A stretch of DNA of 64,000 nt. Source: Zizania palustris. Lineage: Eukaryota > Streptophyta > Magnoliopsida > Poales > Poaceae. A model generated the notes under the pieces. The model saw only the letters and a list, made by a program, of their open reading frames with translations. It did no database searches and was not told the origin of the DNA. The DNA is taken from assembly GCA_019279435.1 (NCBI GenBank), contig JAAALK010000285.1, forward strand, positions 73,417,480-73,481,479, in the 5' to 3' direction. Position numbers and translations under genes: made by a program. Positions 44,247 through 54,664 of this stretch are shown here, one piece after another (the stretch's first letter is position 1; the number at the start of each line of letters is the position of its first letter).

Positions 44247-44741
44247 TATTGGCGTAAAAGATTATGCTAACAGGTTTCTAGAAGTTAGAAACTGACAAAC
44301 GAAGTGTTTGCGAAGTAAACTATTTCGAGCCTCTGAGTGGATAATAACTCAAAACAGTTCGAAGATGTGTATTGAATAACTTGGTATCTGATCCCTATTA
44401 CAGGGTGAAACGGGGGGTATTTATAGGCCCAAACATTAAGGAAAAGACCCTTTTACCCCTCTGTTACAACCGACATAGTGGAAACTATTCGGTACCCTTA
44501 ATAGGGCTAAAACGGTAAACGACTAATCTAATCAGAAAGAAGATAAGTCTTCCATCCTAGCTGGCAAAGAAGCTCTCTGAAGAGTCCATGTTCGAAGATA
44601 TACTTCGAACTAACTTCGCCTTCATCCTTCGAACATGACCCAAAGTACTCCCGGAGCTAGATGCTCTAAACCTTTTATTCAATCATCTGTCTTTGTCTTG
44701 TCATAACAATAGCCCTGAAGATGGAGTATTTTCCCCCAACA
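44247..44741 (-). repeat. Gyp1 5' LTR (495 bp)
   Basis: This matches 19745-20237 with few differences. The inner terminus is ATA rather than ACA (TATTGGCG on the plus strand), a single-base change of the conserved end. The TATA box is at 44418-44425. Confidence 0.94.
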
Positions 44742-45213
44742 GTTACAATGCTAGAATAGTTTTTCCTCAAAAAATTAATTGTTGATGCTCTTCCCAATAG
44801 CTGCACCCACCAGGGTTTGTTCTCATCGATAGTGGGTCTGCCAAAGCATGGTTCTATCTTTTATCTCGACTAGTTGGGGTGGAAATCAGACTTCTTCATG
44901 CATAGTGTTGGTTCACTTGGCGAGGCTATTAAAACTGTTTTGGGCCTTGGAGCATAGGAGTTGTGGTTGAGCCTTTGATGCTTCTCCAACGACAAGAGAC
45001 ACATACGATGTTATTAGCAAGGAGTTGCTTAACTATGTCAACTAGCTTCTAGTAGTGATGCCAAAGCTCACTAGGAGATAGCGTCACCATGGATCTTGTG
45101 CCATTATTAGTCATGACAGGGAAAGTGACTTGTTTAGATAGTGGAATATCTTTTATTGGATAAAATATAAACATTGCATAGTGCTAAATCTCGCATTTAA
45201 TCTTTTGTAGATC

Positions 45214-46031
45214 ATGGCACCTACTACGTCTATTGTTAAGAGCACTCCAATTTTTAATTTGGGATATATTCTTGTACGAGATAAATTGTCTGGAAAGAAC
45301 TTTATGAATTGATATCAAAACATGAGAATTGTTCTCAAGAAAGATAAAAGGATAATGTCCTAGAGGAACCCCACCCTGATGAACAAGGAGAAGATGCTTC
45401 TACAGTAGATAAACGTGCTTATGAGAAGCATGCTAGTGATTGCATGGATGTCAGCTGCCTGATGCTTGCCTGCATGTTCTCTTAGTTTCAGAAACAATAT
45501 GAGGATCGTGATGCCTACAATATGATCATAGGGCTTAAGGGCATGTTTCAGGACCAAGCAAGGGCAGAAAGATACAATGTGTCTAAATGCTTGTTTGGTA
45601 GTAGGCTGGCTGAAGGGAGCCTAGTGAGCCCTCATGTGATCAAGATGATTGGTTGCGTGGAGACTCTAGAGAGACTGGGCACTCCACTGGATCTGTACCT
45701 CGCTATTGATGTTATTCTCTAGTCGCTCCCATTGATCTTTGAGCCATTCATCATGAACTATAACATGGTTGGACTGGAGAAGACACTAGCTGAGTTGCAT
45801 GGGATGCTAAAATCTGCTGAGGAGAGTATTAGGAAAACTCCAAACCATGTGATGGTTGTTCAGAATGAGGGCAAAAGGAGAAGGAGGAAGAAGGCTAAGA
45901 CTACAGATGCAATCTCTAGTGCAAAGTCTAAACCGATTGGAAAGTCCAGGTCTGGTACTAACAACTCTGACGTGTGCCACTATTGCCATAAGCCTGGGCA
46001 TTGGAAGTGCAACTATAAGGTGTACCTGTAA
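45214..46031 (+). pseudogene. gag: Cop3 gag
   Basis: It starts at ATG 45214. Stops occur at about 45309, 45359 and 45484, and the frame changes before 45522. The capsid region includes MIIGLKGMFQDQARAERY. The basic GKRRRRKKAK stretch precedes a zinc knuckle at 45975-46020 in which the last Cys is replaced by Tyr, so zinc binding would be lost. It ends at a TAA (46029-46031). Confidence 0.82.
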
Positions 46032-46043
46032 GAGCAGAAAAAC

Positions 46044-46535
46044 ATGAAGGGAAGTAGGACTTCCGCTTTAGGTATTAATGTTATTGGAATTAATCTTGCT
46101 GCTCGTCCAAATGATTCATGTGTATTTGATACCGGATCGATGTTTCATACTTGCAAATCGTTACAAGGGCTGAGTAGACTAAGAAAGTGTGCAAGTAGTG
46201 AACTGGATATTTGCGTCGGGAATGGTGCAAAGGTTACAACATTGACCATCGGCGTCTATTCATTGTCACTACCGTCAGGATTAGTTTTGCAGTTAAATAA
46301 TTGTTATTTCATTCCTGCCTTAGGCAGAAACATTATCTATTCTTCATGTTTAGAGGAAGATGGTTTTGAATTCATAATAAAGAACAAGAGTTGTTCAATA
46401 TTTTCGAATGGCATGCTTTATGGCATTTGTCCATTAGTGAATGGATTGTATATCCTAAGTCTTGATGATGCACACGTTTATAACATTAATACTAAGAAAC
46501 AACGACTCAATGATTTGAATCCCACCTACGTCTAG
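46044..46535 (+). pseudogene. pol: Cop3 protease and GAG-pre-integrase start
   Basis: Open frame in phase with the gag end. The aspartic protease motif is CVFDTGSMFHTCKSLQG, with catalytic Asp near 46131. The C-terminal part is the protease core (GLVLQLNNCYFIPALGRNIIYSS). A TAG at 46533-46535 separates it from the next segment in the same frame. Confidence 0.85.
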
Positions 46536-46544
46536 CATTGTCGT

Positions 46545-47204
46545 TTGGGTGATATAAATGAGAAGTGTGTACGGAAGCTCCATAGTGATGGACTTTTGGA
46601 GTCATTTGATTTTGAATCATATGACACATGTGAGTATTGTTTACTTGGCAAAATGATAAAGACGCCTTTCATTGGACAAAGTGAAAGGGCAAGTGAGCTA
46701 TTGGCCATAGTACATACTGATGTATGTGGTCCAATGAGTCACATGGCTAGGAAAGGATTTCAGTACTTTATTACTTTTACCGACGACATTAGTAGATATG
46801 GCTATGTCTACTACATGAGGCATAAGTGGGAATCCTTTGAAAAGTTCAAGGAGTTCCAAAACAAGGTACAAAATCATATAGTCAAGACAATTAAATTTCT
46901 ACGATCCGATCGTGGGGGTGAATATTTGAGCCATGAGTTTAGTGATCATCTGAAGCAGTGTGGAATTGTTCCACAGTTGACTCCACTCGGCACGCCTCAA
47001 TGGTATGGGGTGTCCGAGCGGAGAAACCGCACTTTGTTAGACATGGTGCGGTCTATGATGAGACACACTGATCTTCCATTATCCTTTTGGGGTGATGCTT
47101 TAGAAACCACAACTTTCATGATTAATAGAGTTCCATCTAAGTCAGAAGAGAAGACGCCATATGAGATGTGGTCTGGGGATGTGAGGCGTATGTCAAACGT
47201 ATGA
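46545..47204 (+). pseudogene. pol: Cop3 integrase
   Basis: The Cys pair CEYCLLGKM follows the GAG-pre-integrase zinc region. The catalytic residues are in HTDVCGPM, LRSDRGGEY and GVSERRNRTLLDM. The frame ends at 47204 and the polyprotein continues in the frame that starts near 47168 (VWGCEAYVKR), so there is one frameshift. Confidence 0.9.
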
Positions 47205-48684
47205 TGTGTGACAAGCTCAATCCTAAGTCTGACAAATGCTTCTTTGTGGGGTATCATAGGGAAACCAAAGCATACAATTTCTATAATAGAGAGGAGGGCA
47301 AAGTGTTTGTCGCTCGAAATGGTGTGTTCCTTGAGAAAAAGTTTCTCTCAAAAGGAGTTAGTGGGAAGACCGTGCATCTCGAAGAGGTTCGAGAGCCACT
47401 GGAAAGTGTTCCAAATCCCACTGAGCTAGAGGAGGAGGCGCAAGCTGTTGCAGATCCTGTTGTGGATGCACCATCCCTACGATGGTCTGGGAGAGTAGTC
47501 CATGTGCCAGAGAGGTATATGTTCTTGAACACTGGGCATTGCAACGTGTTGTTGTTGGACAACGACGAATACAAGACCTATGCGGAAGTAGTGATGGGAC
47601 CAGACTCTGAGAAATGGTTTGGAGCCATTAGATCTGAGTTGGAGTCCATGTGTGTTAATGAAGTTTGGAACTTGGTTGATCCACCCGATGGTGTAAAAAC
47701 TGTTGAGTGTAAATGGATCTTCAAGAAAAAGATAGACGTTGATGGAAATGTTCACATCTATAAGGCACGATTGGTGGCGAAAGTTTTTAGACAAATTCAA
47801 GGTGTTGATTATGATGAAAAGTTTTCGCCCGTCGCTATGCATAAGTCTATTCGGATCATTCTAGCTATTGCCGCATTTTATGATAATGAGATATGGCAAA
47901 TGGATGTCAAGACGGCGTTCCTAAATGGAAACCTAAGTGAGGATGTGTACATGACACAACCTGAAGGTCTTGATGGTCCGGGGAATGCTGGGATAGTTTG
48001 TAAGTTGCTAAAGTCCATTTATGGATTAAAGCAAGCTTCTTGGAGTTGAAATCTTTGTTTTGATGAGGTAGTCAAAGGGTTTGGCTTCATCAAGAACGAA
48101 GAAGATCCTTGTGTTTATAAAAAGGCTAGTGGGAGCTCACTTGTGTTTTTGGTCCTATATGTGGATGGCATATTGTTGATCGGAAACGACATTCCTTTGT
48201 TGAATGTTGTCAAGACTTCACTGAAAATAGTTTTTCGATGAAAGATCTTGGAGAGGAAGCATACATTTTGGGCATAAAGATCTATAGAGATAGATCAAAA
48301 TGACTAATTGGATTAAGCCAAAGTATGTACATTGACAACGTTTTGAAACAGTTCAAAATGACGAATTCTAAGAAGAGATTTCTGCCAATGTCACATGGTA
48401 TTTCTCTTAGTAAGACTCAGTGTGCTACGACACCTGATGAGCTAGAGAAGATGAGTGTGATCCCGTATGCCTCCGCAATTGGATCCATCATGTATGCCAT
48501 GTTGTGTACACGCCCAGATGTGTCATATGCTCTAAGTGTTATGAGCAGGTACCAATCAAACCCGGGTGAAAATCACTGGGCTGTAGTAAAGAGTATCCTC
48601 AATTACTTGAGAAGGACTGATGAAATGTTCCTGGTTTACGGTGGTGATGAGGAGCTCGTTGTAAGTCTTACTACAGCCCAGTGA
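47168..48684 (+). pseudogene. pol: Cop3 reverse transcriptase and truncated RNase H
   Basis: RT blocks are present (WNLVDPPDGVKTVECKWIFKK, MDVKTAFLNGNLSED, YGLKQASWS). The catalytic box reads YVDG instead of YVDD (48158-48169). A frameshift follows near 48228, where one A is missing from GAAAATAG. The RNase H connection (48325-48664) ends at DEELVV, where the normal sequence stops abruptly and the inverted segment begins. The RNase H active site is therefore absent. Confidence 0.9.
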
Positions 48685-49061
48685 TTTTCATCACGTGTCA
48701 TAGCACACTAAGTCTTACTAAGAGAAATACCATGTGACACTGGCAGGAATCCCTTCTTAGAATTCTGCATTTTGAACCGTTTCAAAACCTTGTCAATGTA
48801 CATACTTTGGCTTAATCCAATTAACCATTTTGATATATCTCTATAGATCTTTATGCCAAAAATGTATGCCGCCTCTCCAAGATCTTTCATCGAAAAACTA
48901 TTTTTCAGTGAAGTCTTGACAACATTCAACGAAGGAATGTCGTTTCTGATCAACAATATGTCATCCACATACAGGACCAAAAACACAAGTGAGCTCCCAC
49001 TAGCCTTTTTGTAAACACAAGACTCTTCTTCATTCTTGATGAAGCCAAACCCTTTGACTAG
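48665..49061 (-). pseudogene. Inverted second copy of Cop3 RT segment
   Basis: On the minus strand this repeats the RT part found at about 48067-48440 on the plus strand, plus a short piece matching 48569-48591. It encodes LYVDDILLIRNDIPSLNVVKTSLKNS in phase (split here only by quotation), with intact YVDD and without the plus-strand frameshift. By eye it is about 5-7 percent different from the plus-strand copy. The two copies form an inverted repeat with arms of about 370 bases around about 250 bases of spacer. Gyp2 is inserted at its end. Confidence 0.9.
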
Positions 49062-49556
49062 TGTTGGGGGGAAAATACTTCATCCTCGAGACTTTGGAAA
49101 TCAATAGTCAAAGGTGGCTTATTAGCATCAAAGCTTGCGTTCATCTCCGGAGGTGATGAAGTTTCTAAGCCAGAGGATGCTTCGACTTCATGGGTCGAAG
49201 GTACCCTCCGCAAGGCTCCAAAGCTTCGGTGGAAAACAGCAAGAATGATAATACGTTGCCTTATTTACCTTCTCCAGATAGATTTTACTATTTTAACCCT
49301 ATTCGGTGTACCGAATAGTTTCCACTATGTAGGTTGTAATTGAGGGATAAATAGGTCTTTTCCTTAGACTTTTTGCCTATAAATACCCTCCTTCTTACCC
49401 TGTAATAGGCATCGAATACTCTACTATTCAATACACCATTTTGGACTACTTAAGCTATTATCCTATTCGGAGGCTTGAGATAGTTCTCAACACAAACTCA
49501 CTGTTTGTTAGTTCTTAATCCTAGAGAACCTGTTAGCGTAATCTTTTACGCCAACA
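49062..49556 (+). repeat. Gyp2 5' LTR (495 bp)
   Basis: It starts TGTTGGGGGGAAAATAC and ends TTTTACGCCAACA. TATAAATA is at 49378-49385. It is similar in length and ends to the Gyp1 LTRs but visibly diverged in the middle. Confidence 0.93.
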
Positions 49557-50227
49557 GTTGGCGCCGTCCGTGGGGAACCTAGTTCTAAAAGCTAGTTATC
49601 TACTACTGACTGTACTTTGAAGAGCACTTGCGAAGGGAGCTTTAGAGTCTCAGGATTCCTCGCACCCTTCGGTAAGGGGCTTCCTAGTGCAGTTCGAAGG
49701 CCCTTTCCTCACCTTCCCAAACCAATCGAAGCCCTCGGTCTTCGGACCTCATCTTCATTAGCTATGTCTGCCAAGCAGAGCCTAGCCTCGGATCCTCCCT
49801 GAAAGTCACCTCGGACCAACAGAGCAGGACCTTCAGTTATCCCGGTAACCCCCGAAGGGGCCGCCAGACGTAGAGCACCCAAAGGCCCTCAGGCCACTCC
49901 CATGGTGCTCCAAACCGACTACGCCAGTTCCCGAGACCCGGAGCTCCCCTGTAAAGGAGACGAAGACCTTCCTGAGGACAAGGACTACTCAAGTAGCGTG
50001 GCTTCAGGAGGAAGTGGCAAGGTGGAGGCAAGATGCCACCGATCGACTCCGCTCTCAAGCTTCCACCCATGCTCCAAAAGGGCCTCAAGACGGTGGTGCT
50101 GACAACCTTCCTGAAGCTGTCCAAGTCCCGTAGGAGGCCGAGAATGCATCCTTCGATGATGAGTCTCCGTTGCATTTGGACCTGCAGAAGGTGCCCTTCG
50201 ATCCCATGTTTATAGCCTCGAAGTTGC
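49557..50227 (+). pseudogene. gag: Gyp2 primer site, leader and gag N-terminus
   Basis: The primer site TGGCGCCGTCCGTGGGG is at 49559-49575. The leader runs to an ATG at 49764 (MSAKQSLASDPP), where a TGA at 49800-49802 follows. The continuing frame reads SPRTNRAGPSVIPVTPEG, like the Gyp1 gag start. The rest is a low-complexity Pro/Ser/Glu-rich gag N-terminal region with several frame changes until Cop5 begins. Confidence 0.75.
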
Positions 50228-51842
50228 TGAGGAGCCATGCTGAATAGCGTGGGCCTCATGGCTCCAGATGTGATGAGTCATTTGTCAACGATAGTCAAAG
50301 AGGACAGAAGAAGAGAGGAGATCTGTTGTGTCTGGGCCTCGTGTGACTCAGGTACACGGGCAGCGAGTGACTGTCGGGCTGAGAGAGATGCAAAGTCGGG
50401 CTGGCCCAATCCGGGTACATGGGCTAGGAGCAGGAGAAGACCCACTGGGATGTTGACCAGGATTGACTCAGGTACACGGGCGGTGAGTGATTGCCGGGCT
50501 GAGAGAGCCGCGGAATCAGGCCGGCCCAATCCGGGTACCTGGTGCAAAGTCGGTGGAGGCTTTGTCAGTTTCGGTGCAAAACTAACGACCACTGATCTCG
50601 GATCTGACCGTTCTAAGGCGAAGCCGTAGCTGCTACGAAAGCTCCGCATCACGACAAGTTACCTTTATTTAGGTTTTTACTATTTTGCCTTTAGGCCCAC
50701 AGTTTGTCAGTCGAGTCTGTAAAAAAATCCTAAGGGCATTTCGGTCTTTTCCATTTTTATTCAGCGTCTGTAAAAAACCATAGGGGTATTTCTGCATTTT
50801 TCCCATTTATTGGGCTGCCTATAAATAGGCCCCAATATCCTAGGGTTAGGGTTACCCTTTTCAAAATACACTTTACTAATTCCAAATATTGGGTCATCTT
50901 TTTCTTGCGTGTTCATCTTCTCCGCCGCCGGTGTTCTTTTCGTCGACTCTGGAAATCGCCGCCGCCATTTTTCTTCCTTCTGCTGCCTCATTTTTCTTTA
51001 TGTCACGCGATACACCGATTGTTCTTCTACGCTGTTTTTCTATTCGGCTGCAGCATGCGCAACAGTGCAGCATCTAGCTCCTGCGCTAGGCTCTAGGCTT
51101 CTAGCGCCTGCTTGTAGCAGCAGCAGCCATCACAGCCGGCCAGCTAGTGCGATAGCTGGCATCGCTTGTGTGCGGCGGTGGTTAAGAGCTGCTCGGCAGC
51201 GTGGCCGTGTCTGCTTTGGCACGGCGAAAGACACAGGAGAAAGTTTTGGCTGGACTTCTTGCTCGGGCACTCGTTCCGAGGAACATCATCAAGCCGCACG
51301 TACTAAGAAACTTCAGCCAAATCATGGTTAGTACTAATTGCATTTTTCGATTTGCGTGCATGTGATATATTCCGTAGTTAGCAATTGTAGCTACAGTACA
51401 CACATGTTATGATTTTGGCTGGGATTTCCTTGATACTAGATAAGCTCTTTTCTGTTCACTCAGTATTTTAGATATTTGATTAAATGCCATCTACTAGATG
51501 TTTTATTTGTGAAATTCATGAGTGAAAAATATCTGTTAAACTCTCTGTGAATGATGGATATCTTTTATGGGCTTGATAAATTATCTATGATTTGGTGAAA
51601 CCATTGTGAAGATGTTATTTGTTGTGTGAATGGTTTTAATCTTCCTTTAAGCACCGTGTTGGTGTCTTTTCAATTAGGACACTGGTCATTTTTAGGCTAG
51701 ATTATTTTTAGCTTTGTTGATCTGTTTGCTTTTCATTGTTAATTTGTTGAGGTGCGTTGGGTGTTGGGAGCAGGCCATTGATTCGAAAGAATTATTTAGG
51801 CACCCATTCAACCCCCCTCTGGTCGCTACTTTGGGTCCTACA
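50228..51842 (+). repeat. Cop5 5' LTR (1615 bp)
   Basis: It reads TGAGGAGCC to GTCCTACA. U3 holds two 120-base tandem units (starting 50345 and 50465). The TATA box is at 50820-50827. Downstream the LTR has CCGCCGCCATTTTTC and a CAGCAGCAGC run, not the TTCGAAG-rich middle of Cop4. The last 100 bases again match Cop4. Confidence 0.95.
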
Positions 51843-51907
51843 AGTGGTATTAGAGCCTGGTTAGGGTTTTTCCATACCTTAACCGGTTCTAAACCCCAGT
51901 AGTGATC
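51843..51907 (+). promoter_or_regulatory. Cop5 primer-binding site and leader hairpin
   Basis: TGGTATTAGAGCC (51845-51857) is the tRNA-iMet site with one C-to-T change. GGGTTT (51864-51869) and AAACCC (51891-51896) can pair and expose AACCGGTT (51881-51888), a perfect 8-nt palindrome, in the loop. The gag ATG is at 51908. Confidence 0.8.
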
Positions 51908-54664
51908 ATGACGTCTCCTGGCAAGGTCCCATCCTTGGAAGCCTATGGCTATAACTATTGGAAGACTCGCATGCGAGCCTATCTCATGAGCCAAACCTCG
52001 GACATGTGGCACATTTGCGTTCACGCTATGTTTGTCATATTGCCAGTTGCTGAGCGTGGTACTCCTGGTATCATCACTCAGCATGTGAACAATAGCAAAG
52101 TTGTGAACATCTTGTTTTCTGGTTTAGGTCCCACTGAATTTGAGCGTGTGAGCCATCTCTCCACTGCGAGAGAGATCTGGGCTACCCTCCAGGCACACCA
52201 TGAGGGGACAGCCCAGGTCAAGGCTCGGCTCTATCAGACCTACCGGCGTGAATATGAGAACTTCACACAAAAGCCGGGTGAATCTGTTGAAGCGTTGTTT
52301 GGTCGTTTTCAGTCGATCATAAACAAGCTTCGGGACAACAAGGCTGAGGGTGTTCAGTTAGTCTCAGATCATGAACAGGCGCTCAAGGTTCTCCATCCCT
52401 TGGACCCAAAGATTTGGGAGATCAAGGTATCCTCTATCATTGAGAGCACTTCTTATGATACCTTGACCATTTCTGATTTGTTTAGCAAGCTGAAGGCCAC
52501 CGAGGTTGATACCCAGTTGAGATCAAATCTCACTGGCTCTGGATCAAAGTCTCTGGCCCTTGCTACACCTTCTGTTGATCCCTCTTCTGTGAGTTGTGTT
52601 GGGTTCTCTTTGATGTCTATCACCGAGGACCAGCTTGAGTCGTTGGGAGATGATGATTTGTGTCTTTTTAACAACCGGGTGCGTCGTGTTTATGACAAAA
52701 GAATGTTCAAGAGACACGGCACAAAATCCTGGGTGCTTTGAGTGTGGTGATCCAGGACAGTTCATCGCCGACTACCCCAAGCACAATGGACACAAGAAGG
52801 GCACCGATGGTGGCTTCCATGACTCCGACAAGCACGACAACTCTTCCTTCAACAAGGGCAAGCCAAAGACTAGATTCTTCAGAAAGGCCCTGAAGGACTA
52901 CCGACGAGAGAACAAGAAGCGCGACAAGGCCTTCTTCGCTGAGATGGAGAAGAGCTACTCCAAGCGGTCCATGTCTTCTTCCTCTTCATCGAGCTCAAGC
53001 AATGAGGAAATCATCATTAGGAAGGGGAAGGACAAGGACGATCCGGCGGGTCTCTGCTTCATGGCTTTCGGGGACAGACCGAAGAGCCACTCACACTAGC
53101 GTCGAAGATCCCGCAAGAGCTTCTGTTCAATGGCTCTTGGGGATAAGGAAGAAAAGAGCTCCTCCGATGACTCCGATGACGACGACAACGAAAAGGTATC
53201 ATCCTATGAACGCGAAATCATTGATTTACTTTAGAGCAATCGTTAGGAGTTAAAATATCGGGAAAAACTGCTTAGGGGGGCCAAGAAGAGGATATATGAG
53301 TTAGAGAGTGAGCTTGTTGTAGACAATGGCAGAATTGAGAGTCTATCTTCTTCCCCTTGCTTGGGTTATAGTAGTGAGTGCTCGAAGTGTGAGGTGCTTC
53401 TGTGTGACCTGTCGACTCTGAGGTCCAGGTACACAGAAAGGGTTGATGAGAGGGACGCTGTGGCCACTGAGCTTGAAAGCGCTCAGCTGGAGCTGAAAGA
53501 TGCTCAAGCCACTGTCGTCGCACCCTGTGTTGATTGCCCATCTCATCTAGATGCCTTAGCTGAGCTGAAATCCAAGGGCAATGAGCATTTGGGTGATTTG
53601 GAGAGGTTGAGAGTCTGAGCTTGCACAGACTAGGCTAGAGCTTGAGACATTGACTAGTTCCACCCACTGTCTGTGAGAACTGCCTATCTCTTAGACTTGA
53701 GTTGATCAAGCTAAAAGCCGAGAAGTCTGTCCAGGTTGATAGCGAGTGTGAGACCTGCTTGTCTCAGATGGAGGTTCTAGCTTCCTTGAGAGAGGAGCTT
53801 GTTGATTCTCAGAATGAGAACTTTTACCTCTGTTCTATCCTGAGTTGGATCAGTGCCAGAGAGCCACAATCTCGGCATGATGATCCAACAGTTCAAGAGG
53901 TAGGATGGGTTTGGGGTATGTTACACCTACACCAAGGCTGACTTTGAGAGTGCCATTAGTCGGGCAGTGGAGTGGAGTAAAGTGACTCCTGAGCAGAGAT
54001 ACCCTAAGACTCACTCCACTGAGTCTTCCCAGACTTGTCAGCCCAAGGATGGAGTGATCCATGAACCACCCTAAGCTCCACCCAAGAAACCTATCTGGGT
54101 TCCAAAGCCCAAACACCTCCACACTCCTCTAGACTCTCTTCCTGGATCCTCTCAGCCCAAGAAGACAACACCAATCACCACTAAGCCCAAGAACCCTAAG
54201 CCTCAACCACGTCCCAAGAAGCCCACCTATCATTGTGAGTACTGTCAGAGAGACGGACATCTTGCGGAATTTTGATTCAAGAGGAAGCGGGTTGAGAGAG
54301 CAGAGAGAGCTCGTGGTGTTCAGGAGCAGTTCTACCAGCAGGGTGTTAAACTGCATGTTTCTTGACGCGGGGAGAGGCTGGAGTCCAGGCCGCGTCGTGT
54401 AGGTGGTGGTAGAGGAGACAGCTTTCTTGCCCGTGCTCCAGTTGATGGTGTCCATTCCGGCAGAGCTCCAGGCCGTTTTGGCTACGGTCCTGGACCTCGT
54501 GGCCGAGGCTTTAGGCAGAACCAAGGACCACACTTTGAGCCGTGTTTTGGTCCGAACTCTCATGATGATTTCTGCTTTCCGTCTTTTGAGCAGATGGCTC
54601 GACACTGGTTTAGCTCTTTTGCTAAATCTGGTGCCGGACCATTAGCTCCCACTTACAAGCACTG
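51908..54664 (+). pseudogene. gag: Cop5 gag
   Basis: This is homologous to Cop4 gag throughout. The capsid part is open from 51908 to 52741, then a one-base insertion near 52730 shifts the frame. The first zinc knuckle (about 52737-52780) has lost its His (Gln) and last Cys (Tyr). Further stops occur at about 53097, 53233, 54072, 54274 and 54363, with a frame change near 53618. The gag end PTYKH and TGA (54662-54664) is at the same place as in Cop4. Confidence 0.9.

Larger units (their letters stand above)
19745..44741 (-). mobile_element. Gyp1, Ty3/gypsy (Tat-like) element with nested insertions
   Basis: Matching LTRs lie at 19745-20237 and 44247-44741 with the same GTTAC outside both ends (19740-19744, 44742-44746). 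The gag-pro-RT-RH-RH-IN genes read on the minus strand, so the right LTR is the 5' one. It spans 25.0 kb, of which Cop4 (12.2 kb) and S1 (1.6 kb) are insertions, leaving about 11.2 kb of element. Traits of the Tat group are the gypsy gene order, a second archaeal-type RNase H after the first, no chromodomain, and an antisense gene between integrase and the 3' LTR. It is inserted in the Cop3 leader. Confidence 0.95.
44742..49061 (+). mobile_element. Cop3, right segment (leader end, gag, pol, inverted tail)
   Basis: This resumes after Gyp1 (GTTAC 44742-44746 is the duplicated target). The gag ATG is at about 45214 and pol continues to about 48664. The sequence then switches to an inverted pol copy until Gyp2 starts at 49062. 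No 3' LTR is in the window. Pol motifs such as GVSERRNRTLLDM and YMTQPEGL are typical of Tork/Angela-like copia elements rather than SIRE. This is the most decayed element here. From 44747 to 45213 no gene is seen. Confidence 0.85.

Noticed and set aside
44747..45213. Host gene exon between Gyp1 and Cop3 gag
   Set aside because: No open frame; position between primer site and gag ATG fits the Cop3 leader.
50278..50652. ORFs with a repeated PDSAALSARQSL-type protein, also at 23398, 33768, 43882, 59333 and 62812
   Set aside because: They are antisense ORFs through the 120-bp U3 tandem units, present in every LTR of the family including solo ones; no start context or partner gene.
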